DNA of 64,000 nucleotides from an uncultured Chloroflexales bacterium (GTDB lineage Bacteria > Chloroflexota > Chloroflexia > Chloroflexales > Chloroflexaceae), in NCBI GenBank assembly GCA_937918935.1, contig CAKZSI010000032.1, forward strand, positions 1 through 64,000, given 5' to 3'. Under the pieces are notes generated by a model that was not told the DNA's origin, searched no databases, and saw only the letters and a list, made by a program, of their open reading frames with translations. Below, piece after piece: positions 1 to 8,376 of this stretch (its first letter is position 1; every line of letters starts with the position of its first letter). Position numbers and translations under genes: made by a program.

Positions 1-83
1 GAGGACCTTGTCCTCCCGCACCCTCCTATGGGGCAGGGGCGTGATGACCCCGGGCGCCCCGTTTCCAGTGGCTGGCCGCTGCC

Positions 84-1661
84 TCAACACGTCTGGTTGA
101 TCATCAGGCGGCAGCGATCAAAGAGCAGCGTCCACAGCTTATCGAACACCTGCCGGGGAACCTCTACGAACTGATAGTAGAGCATATCGTCCCAGACCAG
201 TTCGCGCCGGATCACGCCGGGCCGAATGAACGTGAACTGGGCGATGAGGCCGATGTTCCACGCTACCAGGGCCGCGGCGCCGATGAGAATGGGCCATCTG
301 CCCACCCGTGGTTGCAGCCAGGCCAGCAGCGCCGCCAGGCCGAGCACAACGATCGGTGTACACTCGATCAGGCGGCGGAAGCCAAAGGCGCCGCGCAGGT
401 GCCAGGTGGTGCCAAAGGCGCCGTTGATGTAGGTTTGCGCCAGGAACCCCGCCAGCAGCAACCCGGCCAGCAGCGCGTCCCGTCGCCCCAGCCAGGCCAG
501 GCCCAGTACCCCCAGGGCCAGCACCGGGGCCCACACAAAGGCGCCCCGCCCCGGGTCGATCAGCGTATTGAGAAAGTTCGGACTGCTCCAGATGAACTTG
601 CCCGCCACTGTCGGCGAGGGGCCGGGCCTCCCGTTGAGGATCTGGTATGCGAGCAATTGCGGTGTCAGCGTCAATCCCAGCGTCAGAACAAACGCCGCAT
701 GGCGCCCGAAAAGCCCTGGCCCCATCCGCCAGCGTTCAGCCACCACCAACGCTGCGCCGTCATTCCTCCGCTGCGAGGAGGTTGGGAGCATTGAACCCCC
801 TCCGAAAGAAAAAGCCCCTGCGACCAGTAATGCTCCGTAGCTCCAGAGGGCTTCCAGGGCCGGGATGATCAGCAACAGCCCCAGTTGTTCGCGGGTCATG
901 ACCATCAACCCGCCGATCAGCCCCAGCGCCAGCCACGTGGGCAGGCCTCGCTCCAGCGGCCGCCGCCAGTGGCGCATCCAGACCGTCAGGAACAATGCGA
1001 AGAGGAAGAACCCCGGCGCATGCGACCAGGGCATCAGAATGATGCTGTAAAACACCAGCGAGGAGGCCAGAAAGACGGTAAGCGTTGCCACAGTGGCGGC
1101 AAAGTCGCCACTGAACCGTCGCGCCAGGCGGTAGGTCAGCAGCAAGCCGATCAGGCTGTACAGCGCCGACATCATGCATGTCGCGACGATGTACGGTCGA
1201 GCATAGCCATCGCGTGGCAAATTCGCCCCAACGGCATTGGCAACCACCACCCCGAGGTCGGCCAGCACGAACCCCGGCGCCCAGAGGATCGCCGCGCCGA
1301 CGGGCGCGACATTGCGCAGCAGGCCGGTCCTGGGATTGGGGTTCATAGCATCTTCACGCAGCAGCGCGTTGGTCACCGCCCGATCGCCGAAACTCTCGGC
1401 CTGTGCGGCGAAGTGTTCGTACTCATTACGGAAATCCAGATCGCGATCAAAATAGACCGACCGCAGATAGGCGTAATACTGCACCTCGTCGCTCAGGGCC
1501 ACGCGCGGTACGCTGAAGGGCAGCAACAGCACAAATACCAGGGCGATGAGCCACGGGCCGATGTCGCTGGCGGCCACCCAGGCCCGCAAACGAACCCGGA
1601 GCGGTGTGCGCCCCAGGCCGGTGATAGGAGCGCCGTGGTCAACAGGTGTACCCATCTTCAC
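84..1661 (-). CDS. GT-C type polytopic membrane glycosyltransferase
   Basis: Predicted integral membrane protein of 525 residues with about ten hydrophobic spans, probably transferring a sugar from a lipid carrier to an acceptor on the outer face of the membrane. After the first span (about residues 35-52) comes an acidic SDEVQYY motif at 57-63, followed by FDRDLDF, the position where GT-C enzymes carry catalytic or metal-binding acidic residues in their first outer loop. The GTG start at 1661 is favoured because AAAGG lies 7 nt upstream; an ATG two codons later is possible. It is the last gene of the minus-strand surface block, 175 bp after the beta-propeller gene, and that gap holds two palindromic repeats. 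Acceptor and sugar cannot be inferred. Confidence 0.75.
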   Translation of the reverse strand: MKMGTPVDHGAPITGLGRTPLRVRLRAWVAASDIGPWLIALVFVLLLPFSVPRVALSDEVQYYAYLRSVYFDRDLDFRNEYEHFAAQAESFGDRAVTNALLREDAMNPNPRTGLLRNVAPVGAAILWAPGFVLADLGVVVANAVGANLPRDGYARPYIVATCMMSALYSLIGLLLTYRLARRFSGDFAATVATLTVFLASSLVFYSIILMPWSHAPGFFLFALFLTVWMRHWRRPLERGLPTWLALGLIGGLMVMTREQLGLLLIIPALEALWSYGALLVAGAFSFGGGSMLPTSSQRRNDGAALVVAERWRMGPGLFGRHAAFVLTLGLTLTPQLLAYQILNGRPGPSPTVAGKFIWSSPNFLNTLIDPGRGAFVWAPVLALGVLGLAWLGRRDALLAGLLLAGFLAQTYINGAFGTTWHLRGAFGFRRLIECTPIVVLGLAALLAWLQPRVGRWPILIGAAALVAWNIGLIAQFTFIRPGVIRRELVWDDMLYYQFVEVPRQVFDKLWTLLFDRCRLMINQTC

Positions 1662-1691
1662 ACGCTACACCCTTTCACCAGGCAGGGGTGC

Positions 1692-1710
1692 GGGGAAACT
1701 AGCTTTCCCC
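1692..1710. repeat. Dispersed palindromic repeat, copy 1
   Basis: GGGGAAACTAGCTTTCCCC, an imperfect version of the window-wide palindrome. The left flank (CCCTTTCACCAGGCAGGGG) matches that of the copy near 13001, so the repeated unit is about 55 bp, not only the palindrome. It lies 5' of the GT-C gene. Confidence 0.75.
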
Positions 1711-1780
1711 GCATCCCTCCAGATGAAAACAGAGATGTTCTAAAGAATGCGAAGCTCTCCCAGACCCTTCCCTCAGACAG

Positions 1781-1811
1781 GAGCGTGGGGAACCCCGGGT
1801 TCCCCACGCTC
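1781..1811. repeat. Dispersed palindromic repeat, copy 2 (extended perfect palindrome)
   Basis: Centred on GGGGAACCCCGGGTTCCCC with flanking GAGCGT and ACGCTC that also pair, giving about 15 bp per arm. It lies just downstream of the beta-propeller gene stop at 1837 (minus strand). It could end or protect that transcript, although there is no U-run. Confidence 0.75.
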
Positions 1812-1836
1812 CCAGAGGAGACATGCGGATGTTCTT

Positions 1837-4107
1837 TCAGCGTCGCGTAACCGGCAGGTGCGTTCGGGGGAAGGTTACGTTGGTCAGATTGATCGTGGCT
1901 GCCAGATAGCCATCGGTAGGATTGCCGGCGCCATCGAGGAAGCGGGCATAGACATAATACGCGCCGGGCGTTCGTTGATCGGGCCGCAGCCCGGTTGCCA
2001 GGCTCCAGTTGGCGATGGTAAAGCTCGTGCCCTCGCCGGGCGCCTGCACCGGGATCCAGACCAGACTCGGATCGGTGGCGGGATTGCTCACCGGCTGGCG
2101 GCTATTGGCCAGCCACACCCCCCAGAAACCCCGGCCTGGATAGGCATTGTCGGTAACGGTGACGTCGCTGAAGCTCAGGGTGGTTAGAATGGTAGCCTGA
2201 GGGTTCGAGGTGACGCGCAGCGAGTCAGGAGTGGACCTGGCCAGCACCGGTTTTACGGGATCATAGATCAGCGTTTGCTGATAATCGCGCTGGTTGCCTG
2301 CCTGGTCGCTCACGCGCACGAGCAGGTTATTTTCGCCGGGGGCGATGCGTCCGGGGTAGCCAAGCACATTGGCGAAGAAGTCGTTCTGGGTAGGGATGGC
2401 ACGGGCGAAACTGGTGATGCTGCGACCAGCGGCCACATTCTGGAGATTGCTGCAATCATTGATCCCGCGAACGTCCAGGTAGAAGCCTGGCTCGCGGGTA
2501 TAATCAGGATGACCATCACTGGCCCCGTTGACGCCGCTGTCAGCCGGCAGCAGGGGATCGTGCAGGTCATCGCCGGCGGGGGTGAAGCGTGGCGCGCGCA
2601 GGGCGATGTGCGGATTGCTGATCGCTACCGCCGCCTGGATCCCCGGATCGATGATAACGTCATCGTGTTGCGGAGGGCCGGTATCGCCATCGGCCTCGCG
2701 TACCTGGGTGAACAACCTGACCGGCGTGCAATCCTGACCAAAGAGGTTTGGGGGCAAGGGGATGGTGATGGGATTGCTGAAGGGCTGCCATCCGTTCGAG
2801 TCGTTGGCGTTATCGGTCGGTTCCGCGTTCCAGCGCCAGCGGATCTGCGTGGGCTGGCCTCGAATATTCAGGAAACTCACTCTGACAGTGCTCCTGCCCG
2901 GTACGTACTGCGCCCCATCATCAATGTCGGGGTCTGCGCCCACGTTGGCCCCTGGTGCGGCGGTGAAAAGCAGGTAGCGCAGCACCGAGGGTCCGCCCCC
3001 AAACAACTCGCCGGCAACATGGGCATAGGCGGCGTCACTCACGTTTGCCGACATCCGCGAGTTAAAGATGACCCCTGCGTCGTTCGGGGCGGCGATAGGG
3101 TTGGTGAAGGCGTTGCTGCCCCGCGGGCGCACGGCGTAGTATACGCGCTGGCCGATATCCACCACGGCGTTCCACTGGAGGTGCAGGTTGCCGTTCGGAT
3201 CGGTAGAAATATTCGCCGTTCCGAACGTCTTGGCGGGGCCGGTGATCCGCGAGACAGTCCAGGTATTGCCGTCGCTCGAACTCGATATAAAGATGCCAGA
3301 GCCTTGACCGCCTTCAGCGATGCCCCGGTATGCCACATAGATGCGGCCATCAAGATCGTAGGTCACCGTCGGATCGGCGTAGCCCTCGTCAAACCCCGAG
3401 ACGCGGGTAAGCGCAAACGTGCTCCCGTTCCACGTACCGGCCCGAATGACCAGGCGATCATTCTCGCCGACAGTCACGGCGATGGCCATTGCCCCGTTTG
3501 GTCCGGCCGCCAGCGCCGGGAAATTGACGGCGGCATCGTTGCCGATATTCACCCGCGGCGACCAGTTCTGACCGTCATTGTTCGAGCGCACGACATAGGC
3601 CGGCGTGTCTGGTTCACGCCAGGCAACGTAGGCAAAATTGTCACTGGAGACCTCAACCACCGCATTGACGGGGAAGGCCCCACCGCCGCCGGCAAATACG
3701 GTGCGCTGCGGACCCCAGTCGCCGTTCAGCGGCTTGCGCCGGTAGAATATCGAGCGGCGCTCCTGGTTGATCCAGACATAGTGGGTGGCGCCGTCTGGGC
3801 CGATGGCCACGCTGGTGGTCGAGAAGTCAGCCTGACCGGGGGCCTCGCCGAGCCGCGTGGGGGTGGGAAAGTCAGTTGTGCGGTCCTGCTTTTGCCAGAC
3901 GAAGGCATCGGCACGATTGGCATTCGCCGACAGGAACACCTCACTTCGCGCGGCGGCCACATCGGGGAACTTGATCTCGCGCACATTGGGGACCGTCGTC
4001 TGGCCAATCAGGCGTGGGCCGTCGTTGCCCTGCGCTATGCCGGGCGCCGCGGGCAGGAGCAGGGCCAGCAACGTCAGGGCGCTGAGGATCATCATCAGGC
4101 GGCGCAT
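1837..4107 (-). CDS. Secreted BNR/Asp-box beta-propeller protein (paralogue 1)
   Basis: Exported 756-residue protein. A signal peptide (MRRLMMILSALTLLALLLPAAPGIAQ) is followed by a sialidase-like propeller region at about residues 40-370. Its repeats include SNNDGQNW and SSSSDGNTW, which fit the Asp-box pattern SxDxGxxW. The C-terminal half looks like Ig-like or fibronectin-like beta domains and contains the segment WQPFSNP, also present in the paralogue at 5120-7384. No sialidase catalytic arginine triad or aspartate could be assigned, so I call it a binding or surface protein, not an enzyme. The ATG has AGAGGA upstream. The lectin-like gene ends 21 bp upstream, so the pair is probably cotranscribed. 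The last residues, HLPVTRR, are discussed in the findings. Confidence 0.8.
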   Translation of the reverse strand: MRRLMMILSALTLLALLLPAAPGIAQGNDGPRLIGQTTVPNVREIKFPDVAAARSEVFLSANANRADAFVWQKQDRTTDFPTPTRLGEAPGQADFSTTSVAIGPDGATHYVWINQERRSIFYRRKPLNGDWGPQRTVFAGGGGAFPVNAVVEVSSDNFAYVAWREPDTPAYVVRSNNDGQNWSPRVNIGNDAAVNFPALAAGPNGAMAIAVTVGENDRLVIRAGTWNGSTFALTRVSGFDEGYADPTVTYDLDGRIYVAYRGIAEGGQGSGIFISSSSDGNTWTVSRITGPAKTFGTANISTDPNGNLHLQWNAVVDIGQRVYYAVRPRGSNAFTNPIAAPNDAGVIFNSRMSANVSDAAYAHVAGELFGGGPSVLRYLLFTAAPGANVGADPDIDDGAQYVPGRSTVRVSFLNIRGQPTQIRWRWNAEPTDNANDSNGWQPFSNPITIPLPPNLFGQDCTPVRLFTQVREADGDTGPPQHDDVIIDPGIQAAVAISNPHIALRAPRFTPAGDDLHDPLLPADSGVNGASDGHPDYTREPGFYLDVRGINDCSNLQNVAAGRSITSFARAIPTQNDFFANVLGYPGRIAPGENNLLVRVSDQAGNQRDYQQTLIYDPVKPVLARSTPDSLRVTSNPQATILTTLSFSDVTVTDNAYPGRGFWGVWLANSRQPVSNPATDPSLVWIPVQAPGEGTSFTIANWSLATGLRPDQRTPGAYYVYARFLDGAGNPTDGYLAATINLTNVTFPRTHLPVTRR

Positions 4108-4128
4108 AGGGTTGTCCTCTTCTACCGG

Positions 4129-4914
4129 CTAGCGGCTCGTGACGCTGAAGTCGTCAAAGAGAATGCCGCCCATTGCCCGGGTATACACCCCCGCCCGACC
4201 TGCCGGCAGAGGCTCCGGATCAAACCCCTCGACCACAACCGTCCCGTCCAGGGTAACGGTAATTGTGTCGCCAGTGACGTTCAGCGCCAGCACATGCCAC
4301 ATCCGCTCATCGAACCCTGGTTCCCTGATCTCCACCAGCGTGGTGGCGACGCCCTGGTATACCCGTTCGAGCACCTGCCTGGGAGTAGCCGGGTAAGTGT
4401 TCTTCAAGATGCGGTAGCGGTAGTAGCTCGCTGTCAGCGGATCATCGCCGCTGTAGCGGGCCACCAGCCCCGCGGTGCCATTGTACAGGTCGTAGAAACT
4501 TACCTGCACAGTGTAATCAGTCCACCCCGGGGCGCCGGTCACCGCCGCCGTCTCCAGGGTGGACGGGTTCCCCGCGGAGGCGGTGAAGCGTTGTTCCAGC
4601 CGCCCACCGGCAATCGCCCAGATAGGGCGCTGCTCGGCCAGCCGGATCGGCTCCAGGGGCACGAACGTCCAGGCGCTGGCGGTGGCGGGATCTTCAAAGG
4701 CGTCTGTGGCGAGGATGGCAGCCGTCTGGGGCATCGCCGCCGCTGTCGGGTTGGGGCCAATCGTCGGCGTGGGAGGGAAGGGCGGATATTCGAGCATAGG
4801 TTCCTGTTCCTGCGCAACCCCGCGCGGCGCCTGCCAGAGGGCCACGGCCACGAGCGCCGCAACCAGCAGGACCACCGCCCCGCTGGCGATGGCAGGTCTG
4901 ATGTAACCTTTCAT
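4129..4914 (-). CDS. Exported concanavalin/LamG-like protein (paralogue 1)
   Basis: 261 residues from the chosen ATG. The N-terminal hydrophobic segment (AIASGAVVLLVAALVAVALW) ends in PRGVAQ, which could be a signal peptide cleavage site or a membrane anchor. A Pro/Thr-rich stretch (PPFPPTPTIGPNPT) follows, then a beta-sandwich domain of about 190 residues with features of LamG/DUF1080-type carbohydrate-binding folds: WTDYTVQVSFYD, AGLVARYSG, and the C-terminal GILFDDFSV. A longer frame begins 16 codons upstream, but the paralogue at 8259 starts at the equivalent MK(G/R)Y, and AGAGGGG precedes this ATG. Probably binds glycan or partners with the propeller protein encoded next. Confidence 0.75.
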   Translation of the reverse strand: MKGYIRPAIASGAVVLLVAALVAVALWQAPRGVAQEQEPMLEYPPFPPTPTIGPNPTAAAMPQTAAILATDAFEDPATASAWTFVPLEPIRLAEQRPIWAIAGGRLEQRFTASAGNPSTLETAAVTGAPGWTDYTVQVSFYDLYNGTAGLVARYSGDDPLTASYYRYRILKNTYPATPRQVLERVYQGVATTLVEIREPGFDERMWHVLALNVTGDTITVTLDGTVVVEGFDPEPLPAGRAGVYTRAMGGILFDDFSVTSR

Positions 4915-4971
4915 AGACACCCCTCTTATGGACGCGGCCCCATTGCCGTGCGGGTCGCGCAAGGTGATCGT

Positions 4972-5000
4972 ATTGTACTACTGAACACAGGTCTTGCGAA
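4972..5000 (-). promoter_or_regulatory. Candidate promoter for the 4129-4914 gene
   Basis: On the minus strand, TTCGCA (4995-5000) and TACAAT (4972-4977) are spaced 17 nt apart and lie about 58 nt upstream of the ATG. The -10 is good and the -35 matches 4 of 6. If real, the second lectin/propeller module can be transcribed independently of the first. Confidence 0.4.
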
Positions 5001-5056
5001 TAGGACGAAGGTCTTGAAGCGCATATGCACCCGTCATTCGCTTACGTAACAATGGA

Positions 5057-5093
5057 GGAGGGTCTGGGAGAGCAAAGCCCTCCCAGACCCTCC
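5057..5093. terminator. Strong stem-loop between the two lectin/propeller modules
   Basis: Left arm GGAGGGTCTGGGAG and right arm CTCCCAGACCCTCC pair over 14 bp with a short loop. It lies about 27 bp past the stop codon of the 5120-7384 gene on the minus strand, so it can act as a hairpin terminator or 3' end stabiliser. No U-run follows, so intrinsic termination is uncertain. Confidence 0.5.
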
Positions 5094-5119
5094 TATCAGG
5101 GAACCATCGCCGAAACTGC

Positions 5120-7384
5120 TTATCGGTACACCCTCGGCATCCACAGTTGGGGTGGCGTCAGGTTACTGGAGGGCACGCGGATCTCGACGTATTCGTCAGT
5201 AGCATTTCCCGCCGCGTCGAGGAAGCGGACATAGAGGTAGTACTCCTCACCCGCTACCAGTTGCGCCCGGCTGAGGCCGCTCGCAAGGCTCCAGTTCCTG
5301 ATGTCGAAGGTGCCGTTTTGCACACCGCTTGCCGGGACGATGAACCACCTCAGGTTCTGATCTCGTAACGGATCGGTTACCTGATCAGGAGAGTTGGCCA
5401 CCCACACGCCCCAGATCTCGTCGGGGAAGAAGTCGTCATCCACAGGGATGTTGTTGAAGCGCAGGGTCTGCAGCAGGTCGAACTGCGGATGGGGGGTTGC
5501 GCTGGCCTGCGAATCCACGCTTGCGCTCTGCTGGTTCAAGCGCGGCTTCTGTTTATCGTAATTGACGGTCAGGGTAAAGGTCTCGACGTTACCCGCGCCA
5601 TCGCGCACCTCAACCACCATGGGCCAGGGCCGTGATTGTTCGCCGCTGAAGCCAGGGATGGGCACATACCCGGAAAAGCCGTTCGGCCCGAGCTGGTACG
5701 TGGTGGTCAGATTGTTCTCGGCATTTCCGACACGGGCCGTGGTCAGACCGTTACAGTCGGTGTCGGGAATGATGTTCAGATAGGTGAACGGATAGCGTGT
5801 GTGGTCGGCTGCGCCGCCCGGCGCCTCGCCATCGGTGTTCACCGGGGCATTGCCGCTGCTTGTGGCCTTGGCGACCGGGTTCTCCAGGTATACCCAGACT
5901 TCCACGACGCCATCGATTTGAATGCTATCGGAGCGCGCTTCGGGTTCGATATCGCCGGTTTGCGTATTGCGTAGTTGCGTGAACAAGGTTGATGGCAAAC
6001 AGGACGTGTCGTTGTAGAGTGCCGGGGGCACGGGGACCCGCAGCGGGTTGCTGAAGGGCTGCCAGCCGTTGGAGTCGCTCGCGGCGTCGGTTGGTGGCGC
6101 ATTCCAGCGCCAGCGGATCTGGTTGGGCGTACCCTGGAGGTTGGGGAACGAGACCAGCACGGCCCGGTCAAGGCTCCGTCCGGTTCTCGGCGCGTCGCCC
6201 TCGATCACCGGCTGGCCGCCGAAGATCGCGGCGCTGAAGAGCGAATAGCGAGTGCGCAACCCGCTCCCGGTGAATTCCTCGCTGACCATATGGTTGTACA
6301 CCGCACCCGCGGCGATGCTGCCGTAGGCCCGCGGGTTAAAGAGTGCTCCCTGGGCGGCGGAGGCCAGTGGCCCGCGGAAGCTGGTCGTGGGAGGCTTGAA
6401 AGCGTAAAAGGGCTGGATGGCGCCCGACGGCTGCCCGATCCACGAAAGATGCAGGTTATTCTGCTCATCGAGGTTGATGTTGGCTGTACCAATCACCCGG
6501 CCAGAGGTAAGCCGGCTGCGCGGCCAGCTTCCATCAGGCTGACGCTCGGAGTAGAAGACACCCGAGTTTGGCCCGCCCTCCGCGATACCGCGCCATGCCA
6601 CATATACCCGGCCCTGGCGGTCGAAACTGATGCTAGAGTCAGCCCATCCATCGCCGCCGGAAGTCACCTGGCTAATGTCAAAGCGCGATGTTGCTGCGTT
6701 CCACAACCCGGCAAAGATGTGCAGACGGTCGCCGGCGCCGGCAGTAAAAGTCAATCCGACCTGTCCATTTGGCCCGGCGGTCAGCCCCAGGGGCGAGGCG
6801 TAGGCCTCGAAACTGGTGACATTGGTCAGCCCGGTCCAGCTTGCGCCGCCGTCAGTAGAGGTGCGGAAGCGTACCGGCGTGCCGGGATCGCGCCACGCGA
6901 CGAAGATCTGATTGTTGCTCGATACCGCCACCTCGACTGAAACCGGGAAGGGCGATCCCCGGTTGACGATACGGGTCGGACCCCATTCGCCTTGCGGAGA
7001 GCGCTGGCGCACGAAGATCGTTCGTGACGCCTGGTTGATCCAGGCCGCCCACACCGAGCCATCGGGCCCCAGAGTGATCGAGGTGGGGGAGTAATCCGGT
7101 TGACCCTCGGCGGGACCCAGGTCCACCGGGTTAGGGAAACTGATCGCGGTCGCCGCCTTGCTCCAGGCGAAGGCGGTGCGGCGAAAGGCGTTTCCAGAGG
7201 CATGCACCTGATTGTTGCCTGCCACAACGTGGGGGAACTTTACATCATTGGAGTTCGGCAGGATGAACTCCGTGATCAATCGCAGGCTGCCTTCTTGCGC
7301 CCTGGCAGTGGGCGCCGGCGACGCCGCAAGCATGGCGGCCAGCATCGCAACGGTACACAGCGCAACAAGCGACGTTCGCAGCAT
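5120..7384 (-). CDS. Secreted BNR/Asp-box beta-propeller protein (paralogue 2)
   Basis: 754 residues, similar in length and order to the protein at 1837-4107: signal peptide (SLVALCTVAMLAAMLAA ending PTARAQ), propeller repeats in the first half including STDGGASW (Asp-box) and VYVAWRGIAEGG, then beta domains with RWRWNAPPTD and WQPFSNP. It ends LWMPRVYR. The ATG at 7384 has GGAGGTAG upstream. It follows the lectin-like gene at 7477-8259 by 92 bp. It arose with its neighbour by tandem duplication of a two-gene unit. Catalytic residues of true sialidases were not identified, so an adhesin or glycan-binding role is inferred. Confidence 0.8.
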   Translation of the reverse strand: MLRTSLVALCTVAMLAAMLAASPAPTARAQEGSLRLITEFILPNSNDVKFPHVVAGNNQVHASGNAFRRTAFAWSKAATAISFPNPVDLGPAEGQPDYSPTSITLGPDGSVWAAWINQASRTIFVRQRSPQGEWGPTRIVNRGSPFPVSVEVAVSSNNQIFVAWRDPGTPVRFRTSTDGGASWTGLTNVTSFEAYASPLGLTAGPNGQVGLTFTAGAGDRLHIFAGLWNAATSRFDISQVTSGGDGWADSSISFDRQGRVYVAWRGIAEGGPNSGVFYSERQPDGSWPRSRLTSGRVIGTANINLDEQNNLHLSWIGQPSGAIQPFYAFKPPTTSFRGPLASAAQGALFNPRAYGSIAAGAVYNHMVSEEFTGSGLRTRYSLFSAAIFGGQPVIEGDAPRTGRSLDRAVLVSFPNLQGTPNQIRWRWNAPPTDAASDSNGWQPFSNPLRVPVPPALYNDTSCLPSTLFTQLRNTQTGDIEPEARSDSIQIDGVVEVWVYLENPVAKATSSGNAPVNTDGEAPGGAADHTRYPFTYLNIIPDTDCNGLTTARVGNAENNLTTTYQLGPNGFSGYVPIPGFSGEQSRPWPMVVEVRDGAGNVETFTLTVNYDKQKPRLNQQSASVDSQASATPHPQFDLLQTLRFNNIPVDDDFFPDEIWGVWVANSPDQVTDPLRDQNLRWFIVPASGVQNGTFDIRNWSLASGLSRAQLVAGEEYYLYVRFLDAAGNATDEYVEIRVPSSNLTPPQLWMPRVYR

Positions 7385-7476
7385 GGCTCGTTCTACCTCC
7401 AGGCGGGGATGGGCGAAGCGTTCGTGGCAGGCGCCCCCGCATAGCGTTCACCAGTAATTCTGATCCTTCATCAGGG

Positions 7477-8259
7477 CTACGGCTGGACGACGGCAAAGTC
7501 ATCGAAGACGATCCCGCCGATCGCGCGGGTGTAAATGCCGGCGCGTCCGGCCCTCAGCGGCGCGGGGTCCTCCGCCTGGGCCACGATCTGACCATCAAGG
7601 GTAGCGGTAATGGTGTTGCCGTTCACGCTCAGGGCGAGGGTGTGCCAGGCGCGCTCGATGAAGCCAGGCTCGTCAATCGCCGTCAGGGTGGTCGCAACGC
7701 CGCCCTCGACCTTCTCCAGCACACGCTTCGGCGTGTCCTCGAAGGTGCTCTTCAGCATACGAAAGCGATAGTAACTGGCAATGGTCGGATCGGCCCCACT
7801 GTAGCGGGCCACCAGCCCCGCAGTGCCGTTGTAGAAGTCGTAGAAGCTTACCCTGACGGTGTAGTCGGTCCACTCAGCCGAACCAGTGAGGGCGACTGTT
7901 TCCTGAATCGACGGATTGCCGGCGGCTGCGGTGGCGTCTTGCGCCAACCGCCCATCGCGAACGGTCCAGACCGAACGGCTCTCGGGCAACACGAACTCGA
8001 GATCAACAATCGTCCAGTCGCTAAGGCTGGCGGCATCGTCGAAGGCGGCTGCGGTGAGCGGCGCCATGCCCTGCAGGAGGGCCGGCGTGGTGGGGTTTGG
8101 ACCGACCGTGGCGGTAGGCGGATAGTCAGGGTATTGCAGGATCGGCTGTTGATCTTGCGCCACGCCTCGGGGGGCCTGCCACAGGGCCACGGCGATGGCC
8201 CCAATGGCCAGCAGCCCGACTACCAGGCTTACGATTGTAGAAGTGCGATATCGCTTCAT
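7477..8259 (-). CDS. Exported concanavalin/LamG-like protein (paralogue 2)
   Basis: 260 residues. The N-terminal hydrophobic segment (TIVSLVVGLLAIGAIAVALW) is followed by QAPRGVAQ, identical to the paralogue at 4129-4914, then a Pro-rich spacer (PPTATVGPNPT) and a beta-sandwich domain with WTDYTVRVSFYDFYNG, AGLVARYSG and the terminal IVFDDFAV. The ATG at 8259 is preceded by AAGGAGAT, a strong ribosome binding site. First gene of the duplicated module and likely first gene of the operon given the promoter at 8348-8376. Known members of this fold bind or hydrolyse glycans; the ligand here is unknown. Confidence 0.78.
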   Translation of the reverse strand: MKRYRTSTIVSLVVGLLAIGAIAVALWQAPRGVAQDQQPILQYPDYPPTATVGPNPTTPALLQGMAPLTAAAFDDAASLSDWTIVDLEFVLPESRSVWTVRDGRLAQDATAAAGNPSIQETVALTGSAEWTDYTVRVSFYDFYNGTAGLVARYSGADPTIASYYRFRMLKSTFEDTPKRVLEKVEGGVATTLTAIDEPGFIERAWHTLALSVNGNTITATLDGQIVAQAEDPAPLRAGRAGIYTRAIGGIVFDDFAVVQP

Positions 8260-8347
8260 AGACGGGATCTCCTTCTGGGCGGACGCCCCTCGGAACGGGG
8301 GTGCACGGGGGGCGGGCCGCGCGGTGCGGCCCAGATGAGGGCCATTG

Positions 8348-8376
8348 ATCCTAACTCAGTTCGCCACCGCTGTCAA
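8348..8376 (-). promoter_or_regulatory. Strong sigma70-type promoter for the lectin/propeller operon
   Basis: On the minus strand, TTGACA (8371-8376) and TAGGAT (8348-8353) are separated by exactly 17 nt. The predicted start of transcription is near 8341, leaving about 80 nt of leader before the ATG at 8259. The -35 lies inside the last codons of the upstream glycosyltransferase gene, so this operon can be read independently. Confidence 0.6.

Noticed and set aside
2275-5049. A 924-codon plus-strand frame opposite the propeller gene
   Set aside because: Antisense shadow with low-complexity composition; the minus-strand genes have signal peptides, ribosome binding sites and paralogues.
1837-7384. 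True sialidases
   Set aside because: Asp-boxes are present, but the Arg triad, catalytic Asp and Tyr/Glu pair of exo-sialidases could not be placed.
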